Assembly (NCBI GenBank): GCA_050258555.1
Contig: JBLMZA010000031.1
Coordinates: 5,103 to 69,102 of the forward strand
Length of the DNA: 64,000 bases
Direction of reading: 5' to 3'
Source: CAISDA01 sp050258555
GTDB lineage: Bacteria; Bacteroidota; Ignavibacteria; UBA10030; UBA8401
This document shows, piece by piece, positions 49,284 through 59,075 of the stretch. Within the stretch, counting starts at the first letter, position 1. The number at the start of each line of letters is the position of its first letter. The notes beneath the pieces were generated by a model. It had not been told where the DNA came from. It ran no database searches and saw only the letters and a program-made list of their open reading frames with translations. Both the position numbers and the translations under genes were made by a program.

Positions 49284-52200
49284 ATGCTGCAATTCCATCC
49301 ACATACCATCACATCCGTTCTGTTTGCGCTTGCACTGTGCATGCAGTCTGCCGCGGCCCAGCATGCCGATGCGCTCTGCGTGCAGGGATGGCAGAACGAT
49401 GCGGTCGTCCTTGCCGGCACCGCGCGAAACGGTATCTACCGGTCGACCGATGGCGGCGTCTCCTGGAAGCAGACCGGCTTGCGCGAGGGAAGCGTGTATG
49501 CGATCGCCGTTGATCCCCGCGCGCCCGCGCACTGGTATGCCGGAGGGAATGAGGGACTCTTTGCCAGTACGGACACGGGCGCGACGTGGTGGCAAATCGA
49601 CGCATCGATCCGCGCTTCATCCATTCTCGCGCCGGATGTCGGTCCGCGGCTGCTGTTGGCCGCCGACGGCTCGTGCGTGCGCCGCACGACCGACGACGGC
49701 AAGTCATGGAATGTCATCGAGGCGCTCACGCCCTACGACATACGGATGCTTTCAACGGCGCGGACCGATTCGGGTGCGCTCTATGTCGCCGCATGCGACA
49801 CGGCGATCCTGCTTTCCTCCGAGAAGAAGGAGGGGGTATGGACGAAGCTTCCGGCTCTGCCGCAATCCGCCGCATCTCCGATTCATATCACCGCGCTCAT
49901 GTGCGACACGCTTTCGCGCACCGGCGCCTCCATCATCGCGGGAACCGATGCAGGCGCCTTCGCCTATTCCCTGGTGCGCGGTTCATGGAAGCCTCTGGGA
50001 ACAGGGCTGCCCTCGGGATTCATCGCGGCACTCGGATCGATCATATACGATACGACATCGGCATCGCGCTCATACTCGCTCTGCGTTTCCGTGGAAGATG
50101 ACCGTCGGGCCTCGCCCATGCCGAGAAGCGTGCTCTGCAAGCTCAGCTCCGTCTCCGGATCGCTCGATGAGGCGTCGGGATGGAAGCCGATCGCCGATGA
50201 AGCGGTTTCGATACGCGGGTGCTTCATGCCCGATCGCGGCGCCAACCGCGGCAAGATCTATCTTGCCGTGTCCGACGGACTCCGCATCAGTTATGACGGC
50301 GGAACGACGTGGATGGCGAGGACGCTTGAGGCGCCGGCGATCGCGGTTGTTCCTTCCCGTTCATACTGCGCGGGCATCGTCGGCCAGGACGGCTCTTCAT
50401 CGGTTTTCGTACGAATCGGAAACCGCGGCGAGCGGGCGCTCGCACTGCGTCTGCGAAGCATCACGGGAGGAAAAAATTTTTCGCTCCTTTCTCCGCAAGA
50501 ACTCTCTCTTGGACAGGGAGAAGAAGGATCGTTCGTCGTGAAATTCTCTCCGGTTGAATGGGGAAAACAGACGGCGCAGCTGGTCGTTGAAACCAGCGAT
50601 CCGCTTCTGCCGCTGCTCTTCGTCGACATCGCCGGATTCAATACCGGCAGGGCAAGCAGGGCGCGCACGGTCGTCATCGATCGCACACACGGCGCGCGCG
50701 CGGACGGACGCTTGGCGGCGATCGCAGAGGCGTTCACGCGCGCCGGCATGCATGTGGAAGATTCTCTTGCGGCGCCGATGACAGATGCGGCGCTGGTGAT
50801 TCTTCCGGGTCCGGTGCGACGCTTCACCGATGCCGAAGCGCTGCTGCTTGCGCAGGCCGCCGCACGGGGCGCATCGATCGCGGCGCTCGGCGGTGCGGAT
50901 GATTCGAGCGCATCGGTGCTCAACGCACTCTTTGCCTCCGCCGCCTGGAAGACGGCTGCATCAGATGATGTGGCGATCCGTTTTGCGCAGTCACGCATCA
51001 CATCGGCTGCCGGTTCATTGCAGGCATGGGTCTCGTTTGCGCTTCGCTCGGCGCCGCTCATTGCGCATGCATCCGTCTTCGGCTTCGCATCGGCCACGGA
51101 AGTGCTCGTTTCGGGCGGCAACGCCGATACGCTCTGCAGCGCCCGGGGTGTGACACGCACCGATGGCGATGGCAGCGTGCATGCAGGCGTTGCGGCCGCA
51201 CTCGGAGCCGTCGCCCGTGTGGGCAAGGGAAATGTGATCGCCATCGGCGATCCGCTTTTCTGGAGCGCTGACACAATCGGCATGCCTTCATCGGGTCTCT
51301 GGGCGGGCGATAATTTCAATGCGGCGCTTTCCATCGCCTCCTCCGTTGAAGGCGACGATATCGCGTTTCCTCTCGCGCTGAAGAGCGAAGAGTATATGCT
51401 CTTCAGCATTCCCTATGCCCTGAAAAATGGTGCCGCGGCTTCCGTCTGCAGCGCGTTCGGCAAACCGGATCCCTATCAGTGGCGGCTCTTCGGCGCATGG
51501 AACAGCCTGGACGAATCGTACAGCGAATACCCCTCGCCCGCGATGATGTCGATTGAACGTGGAAAAGCCTACTGGCTGATTTCCCGGAGCGTGCGGCCGA
51601 TCACGCCGGGCGAGGCCGCCTATTCGCTCATCGCCGAACCCTTTACGATGAAGCTCGATCCGGGATTCACACTGATCGGCGATCCGTTTCCGTTCCCCGT
51701 CGAGTGGAAGAGTGCGGTCGCCTCTTCCGGCGGCGTCGAGCCTGCGGTGTGGATGTACGAGGATCACCAATTTGTCCCGACGCATATGCTTCATCCGTAC
51801 AAAGGATACTTCGTCTGCAATGCATCGGATTCTGCCGTCGTCGTGACCCTCATGCCGAGACCGGCCTCGGATACCGCCGCAGAACAATCGATGGGGAAAT
51901 CCGCACAGGCGGAAGGCGAATGGATGATGAGCGTTGCGGCCACAGACGGCATTGCCGCCGATGGCGGGAATGCATGCGGCATGCTTCAGTCTTCATCCGA
52001 TTGGCGCGATGTGAACGACCGTTCGGAGCCGCCTCTGCCGCCGGGACGGTTTGTCTCTTTCCGGTTCACGGAAAAAGATGCGCGGCCGCTTGCTGTCGAT
52101 TGCAGAAGCGTGCACGCCGACGGCGCCTTCTGGAACTGCGAGGTCCGTTCGTCATCGCCCGGCACGCATGTGCGTCTGGCGTTTTCGCAGAAAGGGACGC

Positions 52201-52658
52201 TGCCTCGCGGCTTCGGACTCTATCTCGTCGATTATGAAACGGAACGCGTGACCGGCTGCGCCGGCACTGCATCCTATGAATTCACGATGAAGCCGAATGA
52301 AACGCGCCGGTTGCTGCGCATCGTCGCCGGATCCGACGCGTATGTCGAGCGTCACACAGACGGCATCCCCGTGACGCCGCTTTCGTACGCGCTTGCGCAG
52401 AATTATCCCAATCCGTGGAATCCATCCACCACCATCGCCTATACGCTTGCGCACAGTGATGAGGTGGATCTTTCGGTATTTAACGTGCTCGGACAGAAAG
52501 TCCGGACGCTCATGCACGGCCGGCAGTCTCTCGGCGCCCACACCTGCGTATGGGACGGTGCGGATGACCGAGGCGTGCGCGTTGCAAGCGGAATCTATGT
52601 ATATCGTCTCACAGCCGGAGCGTATGCGGAATCGAAACGGATGGTGCTCGTGAAATGA
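49284..52658 (+). CDS. Large T9SS-secreted beta-propeller protein
   Basis: A 1124-residue exported protein. After the signal peptide (to A-A-A-Q), BNR/sialidase-type repeats occur (Y-R-S-T-D-G-G-V-S-W, F-A-S-T-D-T-G-A-T-W, R-R-T-T-D-D-G-K-S-W, and I-S-Y-D-G-G-T-T-W), giving a beta-propeller to about residue 370. An ASH-like beta domain follows (about 375-455; F-V-V-K-F-S-P). Then comes an alpha/beta domain (about 460-690) with R-T-V-V-I-D-R-T-H-G, L-V-I-L-P-G-P and G-N-V-I-A-I-G-D-P-L-F, similar to glutamine-amidotransferase-like folds. The end is a T9SS domain (Q-N-Y-P-N-P-W-N-P-S-T-T). It starts 18 bp after the lipoprotein gene. Likely cell-surface; function unknown. Confidence 0.75.
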   Translation: MLQFHPHTITSVLFALALCMQSAAAQHADALCVQGWQNDAVVLAGTARNGIYRSTDGGVSWKQTGLREGSVYAIAVDPRAPAHWYAGGNEGLFASTDTGATWWQIDASIRASSILAPDVGPRLLLAADGSCVRRTTDDGKSWNVIEALTPYDIRMLSTARTDSGALYVAACDTAILLSSEKKEGVWTKLPALPQSAASPIHITALMCDTLSRTGASIIAGTDAGAFAYSLVRGSWKPLGTGLPSGFIAALGSIIYDTTSASRSYSLCVSVEDDRRASPMPRSVLCKLSSVSGSLDEASGWKPIADEAVSIRGCFMPDRGANRGKIYLAVSDGLRISYDGGTTWMARTLEAPAIAVVPSRSYCAGIVGQDGSSSVFVRIGNRGERALALRLRSITGGKNFSLLSPQELSLGQGEEGSFVVKFSPVEWGKQTAQLVVETSDPLLPLLFVDIAGFNTGRASRARTVVIDRTHGARADGRLAAIAEAFTRAGMHVEDSLAAPMTDAALVILPGPVRRFTDAEALLLAQAAARGASIAALGGADDSSASVLNALFASAAWKTAASDDVAIRFAQSRITSAAGSLQAWVSFALRSAPLIAHASVFGFASATEVLVSGGNADTLCSARGVTRTDGDGSVHAGVAAALGAVARVGKGNVIAIGDPLFWSADTIGMPSSGLWAGDNFNAALSIASSVEGDDIAFPLALKSEEYMLFSIPYALKNGAAASVCSAFGKPDPYQWRLFGAWNSLDESYSEYPSPAMMSIERGKAYWLISRSVRPITPGEAAYSLIAEPFTMKLDPGFTLIGDPFPFPVEWKSAVASSGGVEPAVWMYEDHQFVPTHMLHPYKGYFVCNASDSAVVVTLMPRPASDTAAEQSMGKSAQAEGEWMMSVAATDGIAADGGNACGMLQSSSDWRDVNDRSEPPLPPGRFVSFRFTEKDARPLAVDCRSVHADGAFWNCEVRSSSPGTHVRLAFSQKGTLPRGFGLYLVDYETERVTGCAGTASYEFTMKPNETRRLLRIVAGSDAYVERHTDGIPVTPLSYALAQNYPNPWNPSTTIAYTLAHSDEVDLSVFNVLGQKVRTLMHGRQSLGAHTCVWDGADDRGVRVASGIYVYRLTAGAYAESKRMVLVK

Positions 52659-53821
52659 CGTGCAATAACGGACATACGCCCCGGAAGACGGCGCTTGCGC
52701 TTCTGATGCTGGCTGCGGGATGGGGGCTTTCGGCACCGGCAGCGGCGCAGGAATACGGACGCGAATCGCTCTTTCGCGACCGGGCGTACGTGTCGGCCGA
52801 TGCGTCCGTGCACTCATGGAGCGCCGGCGGCAGTCCGATCGTCCAGCGGTCATTCCCCTTGTCGATCTCGATGCCCGTGGCGGAGCGGGCGCTCTTCACG
52901 ATCGCGGCCGTACCGGCCGCTGTGGAGCAGGGCGGAGGAACGATCGGCGGCGTTCCCGAAACGCAGTTCGGGGCGTCGTATGTGCTTCCGGGAGAAAAAC
53001 TCTGGCTTTCGGGCAGCGTGGATATGCCCACAGGCGTCACACGGCTGACGAGGGAGCAGACGGAGCTGGCCGCATCGATCGCCCAGCCGGCGCTCGGATT
53101 TCCCATCGGTTCGATGGGACACGGACTCAATACGAGGCTCGGATGCGCCTATGCGACGAGCGCATCGCGGCTGGTGGTGTTTGGCTTCGGCGCGGCCGTT
53201 TCGACCAAGGGCGCCTACGAGCCCGTGGCGCCGTCCGAAACCATGCACATCCGGTATGCGCCGGGCAATGAGATCGCGGCCAATATCGGCATCGACTACC
53301 GTGACGGACTGAAGATCAACCGGCTTTCTGCCGATTATACCGTTACGTATTATTTATCGGACAGGCTCAATGGCGAGCGGTTTTTCCAATCGGGCGTGAA
53401 AGCGTCGCTCGTGCTGGCGGCATCGCACGCAGAACCTGCTTCCATGCATCGCGTGCGGATGCGTCTGGAATTGCGGGCGCAGAATGCGAGCGTGTCAGGC
53501 GGCATGGAAGAGAAAACGCCTTCGGCCCGGCAGCTGAGTCTGCTGTATTCATACACGAGATCAGCCGGCCGCACGCTTTCCCTGACCGGAGGAGTGGAAT
53601 TTCGGACGATGAGCTCCGACCAGTTTCCGGTCAACGGAGCCGTTGTGTCGACCGGAGGCGGTACGGTCGCGATTGTTTCGGGCGAACTGCGCTATGCAGC
53701 CGCGCCGTGGTGCACGATTGCGCCGCGCTGTTCCTTCGGCGCCGGCTCCGTTACGATCATGAGCAGCCGCCATGCCGCACGCGGATTCGATCTCGGTATC
53801 GGTGTGCAATGCCCGCTGTAA
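52655..53821 (+). CDS. Outer-membrane beta-barrel protein
   Basis: A 388-residue exported protein: signal peptide (M-T-C-N-N-G-H-T-P-R-K ... P-A-A-A-Q) and then alternating amphipathic strands (F-G-A-S-Y-V-L-P-G, L-W-L-S-G-S-V-D-M-P, Y-T-V-T-Y-Y-L-S-D, M-R-L-E-L-R-A-Q-N, G-V-Q-C-P-L at the end). This suggests a 12-16 strand barrel of the transporter/porin kind. Its ATG overlaps the stop of the propeller gene (ATGA), so the two proteins are translationally coupled and may form a surface unit. No named family can be assigned. Confidence 0.68.
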   Translation: MTCNNGHTPRKTALALLMLAAGWGLSAPAAAQEYGRESLFRDRAYVSADASVHSWSAGGSPIVQRSFPLSISMPVAERALFTIAAVPAAVEQGGGTIGGVPETQFGASYVLPGEKLWLSGSVDMPTGVTRLTREQTELAASIAQPALGFPIGSMGHGLNTRLGCAYATSASRLVVFGFGAAVSTKGAYEPVAPSETMHIRYAPGNEIAANIGIDYRDGLKINRLSADYTVTYYLSDRLNGERFFQSGVKASLVLAASHAEPASMHRVRMRLELRAQNASVSGGMEEKTPSARQLSLLYSYTRSAGRTLSLTGGVEFRTMSSDQFPVNGAVVSTGGGTVAIVSGELRYAAAPWCTIAPRCSFGAGSVTIMSSRHAARGFDLGIGVQCPL

Positions 53822-53867
53822 TGACAGCGTATGTGTTGAGATGTGATGAACAACAAGGAAACCGGAC

Positions 53868-54368
53868 ATGAACGTACGTCTCATATTCTGCGCCATTCTC
53901 GTGCTCACGTGCTGCGCGGCGGCACGCGGAACGGCCATGGTCCCGACGACGGTGGCCGTCTTCGCCTTCGACAACAACAGCATCGAGTCGAAGGAGAAGC
54001 TCGAGCCGCTCAGAAAGGCGATCGCCGATATGATGGTCACGCGTCTTTCAAAAGCGAAATCCCTGAAGATCGTCGAGCGCCAGCGCATCCAGGCGCTCAT
54101 CGAAGAGCTTCACCTGAATGAGACAGACATGGTCGACCAGGCGGCCGCGCTCAGGATCGGCAGACTCGTCGGCGCGCGCATTCTCGTCTTCGGCGGCTAC
54201 ACGAGCATCACCGAGGATGATTTCCGGATCGATGTGCGTGTGATCGAGACGGAGACAGGCGAGACGCTTGCGGCCGAAGAGGAGACAGGAAGCGTGACCG
54301 AGCTGCTGCCGATGGTCAAAACGCTTGCGCAAAAAATAACATCAGCTTTGGAAGGGACCAATCAATGA
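53868..54368 (+). CDS. Small exported CsgG-like protein
   Basis: A 166-residue exported protein (signal peptide to C-C-A-A-A-R-G-T-A). It is little more than the CsgG core: T-V-A-V-F-A-F-D-N-N, I-A-D-M-M-V-T-R-L-S-K-A, L-K-I-V-E-R-Q-R-I-Q-A-L-I, L-V-G-A-R-I-L-V-F-G-G-Y, and V-I-E-T-E-T-G-E-T-L-A. CsgG is about 277 residues, so this lacks the barrel-forming insertion and may not make a pore alone. Its stop overlaps the next gene's start (ATGA). It closely resembles the middle of the lipoprotein at 47955, pointing to paralogous subunits. Confidence 0.75.
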   Translation: MNVRLIFCAILVLTCCAAARGTAMVPTTVAVFAFDNNSIESKEKLEPLRKAIADMMVTRLSKAKSLKIVERQRIQALIEELHLNETDMVDQAAALRIGRLVGARILVFGGYTSITEDDFRIDVRVIETETGETLAAEEETGSVTELLPMVKTLAQKITSALEGTNQ

Positions 54369-56863
54369 AGCGCTTCATTGCCGCCGGTATGATCGCTGTT
54401 GCATGCACGCTGCATGCGGACTCCAATAACGGCAAAACGGAGCTGCCCCGCGTCATGGTGGTGCTCGATGAGAAGATCGACAATCTGGATGCGGCGTCGC
54501 GCAAGGCATCCTTCCGGATCGAGAGCGCGCTCCTTGCCCGGGGCTACCGTGTGATCGATGCGAAGCAGTTCGATGCCGTGCGCCAGCGTGACAGCGCGAT
54601 GCACGAACTGAATTCGAAAAAGGCGCTGGCCCTGGCGCGGCGCTTCGGTGCCGAGGTCCTCATCACCGGAGGAGCGATGGCGCTCGACGGCGGCACGCGC
54701 GAGGCCTACGGCTTCCGGAGCCATGTCTATGCGGCCGACGCCAGCGTGAAGGCGCTGGCCACCGAAACGGGAGAGGTGCTTGCCGTCTTCAGCGCCGGCT
54801 CCGAAAAGGCATCGCAGGCGAAGCCTTCGGCGGCGTTCAAGACGCTGGAAGCCGTCGGCGATTCGCTCGGACTGGCCATCACCGCATCGCTCGAGAAGGC
54901 GTATGAAGCGTCGCAGGAACACACGGTCGAAATCGTGGTGCAGGGCGTCGACGATGTGCAGGCCGTGAAAGCGGAATCGGATCTTCCCACAGCCGCGCCG
55001 GCCATCAAAAAGGCGGCCATCCGTTTTCTGGAAGGCGAGATTGCCACGTATGATTGTACGATCCGGGGCGGGGCCGATGAAGTGCGCAGGCAGTTGACGA
55101 CGGCGAAAAATTTCGCCGTCACGGCCTTTGCCGGAAGCCGGATCGATCTGGTGTACAGGGCTCGCCTGGTGAAGAAAGCCTCGGCGCGCGTGACGAACGC
55201 GCTCGAGATCACCGCATTTTCCTCGGACCGCATCTTTCCGGCGCAGGCGCTCCACTATGTGAAACATCCGATCGGATCGGCCGTGATCAAAAATACGACC
55301 GCCGGCGAGATCAAAAACATCACCGCGAAAGTCACGATCGCAGGCTATATGCGCGACGCCTCCGAGCAGCATATTCCTGCGCTCAAGCCGGGCGAAGAGC
55401 GTTCCGTCGCCGTCTTCGTCCTGCTCGATCCCGAAAAGCTCGCCACGGTGTCGCAGCGCACGGCCGCGCAGATCCGCATGGATCTCACCTACGAAGCGGC
55501 CGGCGAGGAGCAGACGCGCTCGGTCGTCAAGCCTGTATCCATTCTGAGCCGCCATGCCATCGCCTGGGCGCAGCCGCAGGCGGTCGCCTGCTACATCACA
55601 CCGCATGATGAAGCCATCGAGGCGTTCGCGCACGGCGTGCTGGCCGACGTGCAGCACGATCCCATGCTGCTTCCTTCGGGCTCGGCCCCGATGATGCATG
55701 CCGTGAAATTGTGGAACGCCCTGCAGACGCTCGCGTTTGTTTACACAACCGATGCCTGGACGGGTTCGGGGTCAGACGTGCTCGATGAAGTGCGCTATCC
55801 GCGCGAAACGCTCTCGTTGCGTTCGGGCGACTGCGACGATATGACGACGCTCCTGGCTTCATGCCTTGAAAGCGTCGGCGTGTCGACCGCCGTCGGCGTG
55901 ACGGCCGACCATGTCTTTTTACTGTTCGATACGGGCGTGCCGAAGAAGAACGCCGCCCACGTCAGCACGCAGGAACGGTCGTATGTCGTGCGCAACGGCA
56001 CTCTTTGGATTCCCCTGGAGACGACGTTGAAGAACGCATCCTTTGCCGCCGCATGGAAGGAAGGGACCGGGCAATTGCATGAAGCCGAATCGGCCATGAA
56101 GCGTTTCGAGATCGTGGAAACGCACAGCGCATGGCGCGCCTATCCTCCGGTCGATCTGGCGCAGGCCGAGATGCCGTCGGCTTCGATGAATATTCCGGCA
56201 TTGACCGAACTGGTCAACGCCGATATCCGCACGATCGGCCAGAACCTGATGAACGAGATCTCCGCGGATGTGGCGCAGCTCAAGCGCGAGCAGACCGAAG
56301 GGGCGGCAAACCGGGCGGCAAAACTGCTGGCGGCGGCATCGCGGTTCGATGAAGCCGTCTCGCTCCTGCGTCCCTATGTGTCGTCCGTCTCGCTGAACAA
56401 TCTCGGCAACGTGTATATGCTGCAGGGCGATTCGCTCAATGCGGCCCGGTCCTATGCCGCGGCGATCAGGGCCGACCGCAGCGATGCGGGCATCGTGCTG
56501 AATGTGGGTGTGCTGGACTTCATGACGGGCGATGAGGAAGCGGCCGAGGTCTCGCTCCGTCGCGGCGTTGAGCTGTTGGATTCGAAAGAGCGCGCCTATG
56601 AGCTGCTCGGGCTTCCGCAGACCGATGACGTGCAGAGCGGCACGAAGGAGGCGGAAGTGAAAAAGAAAGCCGATGCCGTCCAGCTCAAGCGCCTGCTCGA
56701 TCAGGCGCTCAGGGACGTGCAGGCGAAGAAGGAAAAGGAGAAGGAGGATTCGGAAAAGCGTCCGCGCCGCGGCGCCAACAAATTCGTCTTCGGCGGCCGC
56801 CGGGGCATCGATCCGGTTTCGATGACGGCACTGAAGGATCTCCTGTACTGGAAATCGATGTGA
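54365..56863 (+). CDS. CsgG-like / transglutaminase / TPR fusion protein
   Basis: An 832-residue exported protein. Signal peptide residues 1-19; CsgG/FlgO-like domain about 25-195 (V-M-V-V-L-D-E-K-I, Y-R-V-I-D-A-K-Q-F, F-G-A-E-V-L-I-T-G-G, T-E-T-G-E-V-L-A-V-F). A beta-rich middle contains L-K-P-G-E-E-R-S-V-A-V-F. The transglutaminase-like core has C490 (R-S-G-D-C-D-D-M), H516 (T-A-D-H-V-F-L-L-F-D) and E552 (W-I-P-L-E-T-T) in the order of the papain-like triad. TPR-like repeats (V-S-L-N-N-L-G-N-V-Y-M-L-Q-G-D) and a charged tail end it. It could be a periplasmic cysteine protease or a catalytically modified scaffold. Coupled to both neighbours by overlapping codons. Confidence 0.75.
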   Translation: MKRFIAAGMIAVACTLHADSNNGKTELPRVMVVLDEKIDNLDAASRKASFRIESALLARGYRVIDAKQFDAVRQRDSAMHELNSKKALALARRFGAEVLITGGAMALDGGTREAYGFRSHVYAADASVKALATETGEVLAVFSAGSEKASQAKPSAAFKTLEAVGDSLGLAITASLEKAYEASQEHTVEIVVQGVDDVQAVKAESDLPTAAPAIKKAAIRFLEGEIATYDCTIRGGADEVRRQLTTAKNFAVTAFAGSRIDLVYRARLVKKASARVTNALEITAFSSDRIFPAQALHYVKHPIGSAVIKNTTAGEIKNITAKVTIAGYMRDASEQHIPALKPGEERSVAVFVLLDPEKLATVSQRTAAQIRMDLTYEAAGEEQTRSVVKPVSILSRHAIAWAQPQAVACYITPHDEAIEAFAHGVLADVQHDPMLLPSGSAPMMHAVKLWNALQTLAFVYTTDAWTGSGSDVLDEVRYPRETLSLRSGDCDDMTTLLASCLESVGVSTAVGVTADHVFLLFDTGVPKKNAAHVSTQERSYVVRNGTLWIPLETTLKNASFAAAWKEGTGQLHEAESAMKRFEIVETHSAWRAYPPVDLAQAEMPSASMNIPALTELVNADIRTIGQNLMNEISADVAQLKREQTEGAANRAAKLLAAASRFDEAVSLLRPYVSSVSLNNLGNVYMLQGDSLNAARSYAAAIRADRSDAGIVLNVGVLDFMTGDEEAAEVSLRRGVELLDSKERAYELLGLPQTDDVQSGTKEAEVKKKADAVQLKRLLDQALRDVQAKKEKEKEDSEKRPRRGANKFVFGGRRGIDPVSMTALKDLLYWKSM

Positions 56864-59040
56864 TGAACATTCCTGCGCGTCTCCGGAATCGCTGGAAGCA
56901 GTGTGCGGTCGGCGCCGCCTTCGGCATGCTCGCCGTCGGCATCACGCTGGCCGTCTTCCAGTTTTCGTTCCTCCATGTGCTCGAGCTGAAATCGTATGAT
57001 GCGATGATGCGCCTTCGCGGTCCGCGTCCGTCGAGGGTGCCGATCGTTGTCGTTGCGATCGACGAGCAGACCATCCGCACCTATCCCTACCCGATAGACC
57101 GCGCCAAGCTCGGCTCCGTGCTGGGGATTGCCGCGCAGAACGGCGCCGTCGTCATCGGCGTCGACGAGCTGCTCACGCGCAGCCGCACAGACGGCGGCTC
57201 ATCGGAGCAGGACCGTCTGCTGCTCGGAATATCGTCGCTTCTTCCGAATGTCTATCATGTCATCGGACCGTTTGTGCCGAGCGACGGCATCGCCGGCACG
57301 TCGAAGGAACTCGATATCGATCCCGAAGCGTATCGCACGCTCCACCGGCATGCCATCGCCAAAAGCACGATCGAGGTGCCGTTCCCGCGGGCGCTCTACA
57401 TCGATGAGCGTCCGTTCGATTCGCTGGCGGCGCTTTCGGCGGGCATCGGACACATCCTCTTGCGGCCCGACACGACCGACGGCGTGATCCGGTCGATGCC
57501 GTTCTTCGTCGAGTATGCGGGGGAGTATTATCCGGCGCTTGGTGCGGCGCTTGCCTTCGCGTATCTGCATGAGGATATGCACACGGGGATCATCCGTCCT
57601 TCCGGCGGCGGATATGCGGTCCGTTTCGACTGGACGACGATTCCCCTCACCGAGAAAGGCGACCTGCTCATCGACTTCAGGGGCCGGAACACAGATTTTT
57701 CCGTCATCTCGTTTTCGGATGTGATCGATGCGTACGTGCGGAACGATTCCGCGCGTTTGTCGATCTTCAAGATGGCGATCGTCATCGTGGGCGCCACGGC
57801 GCGCGCCATCGGCGACCATAATGCCACGCCGATCGCCGATATTTCTCCGAACTGCTTCGTGCATGCGAGCGTGGCCGATCAGATCGTCTCGGGGCGCTTC
57901 ATCCGGCAGATTTCCACCGAAGCGTATATCGCCATCCTCGCCGTGCTCTGCCTCGCGCTCGGCATCCTGACGCAGATCGTGCAGGCGCGGTGGAGCCTCG
58001 TCTGGGCCGCGGCGGCCGTGCTCTTGTATCCGGCCGGCGCCTTCTTTGTCTTCAGCAGGTGGGAAGTGGTGATTCCGGCGGCGGGTCCGCTCATCGCGCT
58101 GGCGCTCTGCTATGCCATCGGGATGAGTTACAGCTCGTCCGAAGAGCGCAAGCGCAAGTCGGAGATCAAGGAAATGTTCCAGAAATACGTCGATGCCTCG
58201 ATTGTCGAGCATCTGATCGAGGATCCGACGCTTCTGAAACTGGGCGGCGACGAAAGGGAAGTCACGACGATGTTCGCCGATGTGCAGGGGTTCACGCGCC
58301 TTGCCGAGCAGCTCGATCCGCAGAAGACGGTGGGCATCCTCAATGAATATTTCACCGACATTTCGCATTTCGTGCTCGAGCATCGCGGCACGCTCGACAA
58401 ATACATCGGCGATGCGGTGATGGCTTTCTGGGGCGCGCCCCTGGACGATCCCGATCATGCGCTCAATGCCTGCACGGCCGCGCTGGCGATGCAGCGCTTC
58501 ATCGGCGCCGAGTATCATCTGCACGGAAGGTTCGACGGACAGATCATCCGCCAGCGCATCGGGCTCAACACCGGCCGGGCGGTGGTGGGGAATATGGGCT
58601 CGAACGCGAAATTCAACTATACGGCCATCGGCGATTCGGTCAACCTTGCCTCGCGCCTGAGCGGCGTGAACAAGGAATACGGCACGACGCTCCTGATGAC
58701 CGAGTACACCCATGCCCGCGTCGCACCGCACGTGGTGGCGCGCGAAATCGACCATGTGCTGGTGCTGGGCAAGACGACGCCCGTCACGATGTACGAACTG
58801 CTCGGGCTGGCATCCGATCCCCAGCCGGATGAATTCAAGCGGCGGCTCGAGGCATATGAGCTCGGACTGGCTGCCTACAAGTGCCGGCAGTGGGAGCGCG
58901 CGATCACAGAGTTCCAGAACGTGCTCGCCCTGAAGCGGGATGACATGGTTTCGCACCTCTACATTCAGCGATCGCTTTTTTTTATGGAAACACCGCCTCC
59001 GGACGATTGGGACGGCGTGTTCGTCATGACGCGGAAATGA
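56863..59040 (+). CDS. CHASE2-domain adenylate/guanylate cyclase
   Basis: A 725-residue class III cyclase. An N-terminal membrane segment leads to a periplasmic CHASE2 sensor (about 35-335; I-V-V-V-A-I-D-E-Q-T-I-R, G-V-D-E-L-L-T-R). Three membrane segments follow (about 345-430), then the cytoplasmic cyclase domain (about 465-650). Metal-binding aspartates are D473 (M-F-A-D-V-Q-G-F) and D517 (K-Y-I-G-D-A-V-M-A-F-W-G-A-P). The transition-state N and R occur in D-S-V-N-L-A-S-R-L-S-G, so it should be active, most likely making cAMP. A TPR-like tail ends it. The start overlaps the stop of the fusion gene; GTG 56860 is an alternative. Last gene of the block, and the only one that could signal into the cell. 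Confidence 0.9.
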   Translation: MNIPARLRNRWKQCAVGAAFGMLAVGITLAVFQFSFLHVLELKSYDAMMRLRGPRPSRVPIVVVAIDEQTIRTYPYPIDRAKLGSVLGIAAQNGAVVIGVDELLTRSRTDGGSSEQDRLLLGISSLLPNVYHVIGPFVPSDGIAGTSKELDIDPEAYRTLHRHAIAKSTIEVPFPRALYIDERPFDSLAALSAGIGHILLRPDTTDGVIRSMPFFVEYAGEYYPALGAALAFAYLHEDMHTGIIRPSGGGYAVRFDWTTIPLTEKGDLLIDFRGRNTDFSVISFSDVIDAYVRNDSARLSIFKMAIVIVGATARAIGDHNATPIADISPNCFVHASVADQIVSGRFIRQISTEAYIAILAVLCLALGILTQIVQARWSLVWAAAAVLLYPAGAFFVFSRWEVVIPAAGPLIALALCYAIGMSYSSSEERKRKSEIKEMFQKYVDASIVEHLIEDPTLLKLGGDEREVTTMFADVQGFTRLAEQLDPQKTVGILNEYFTDISHFVLEHRGTLDKYIGDAVMAFWGAPLDDPDHALNACTAALAMQRFIGAEYHLHGRFDGQIIRQRIGLNTGRAVVGNMGSNAKFNYTAIGDSVNLASRLSGVNKEYGTTLLMTEYTHARVAPHVVAREIDHVLVLGKTTPVTMYELLGLASDPQPDEFKRRLEAYELGLAAYKCRQWERAITEFQNVLALKRDDMVSHLYIQRSLFFMETPPPDDWDGVFVMTRK

Positions 59041-59075
59041 TCGATCCCGGCGCCGGAAAGAACATTTTTCCAGTG

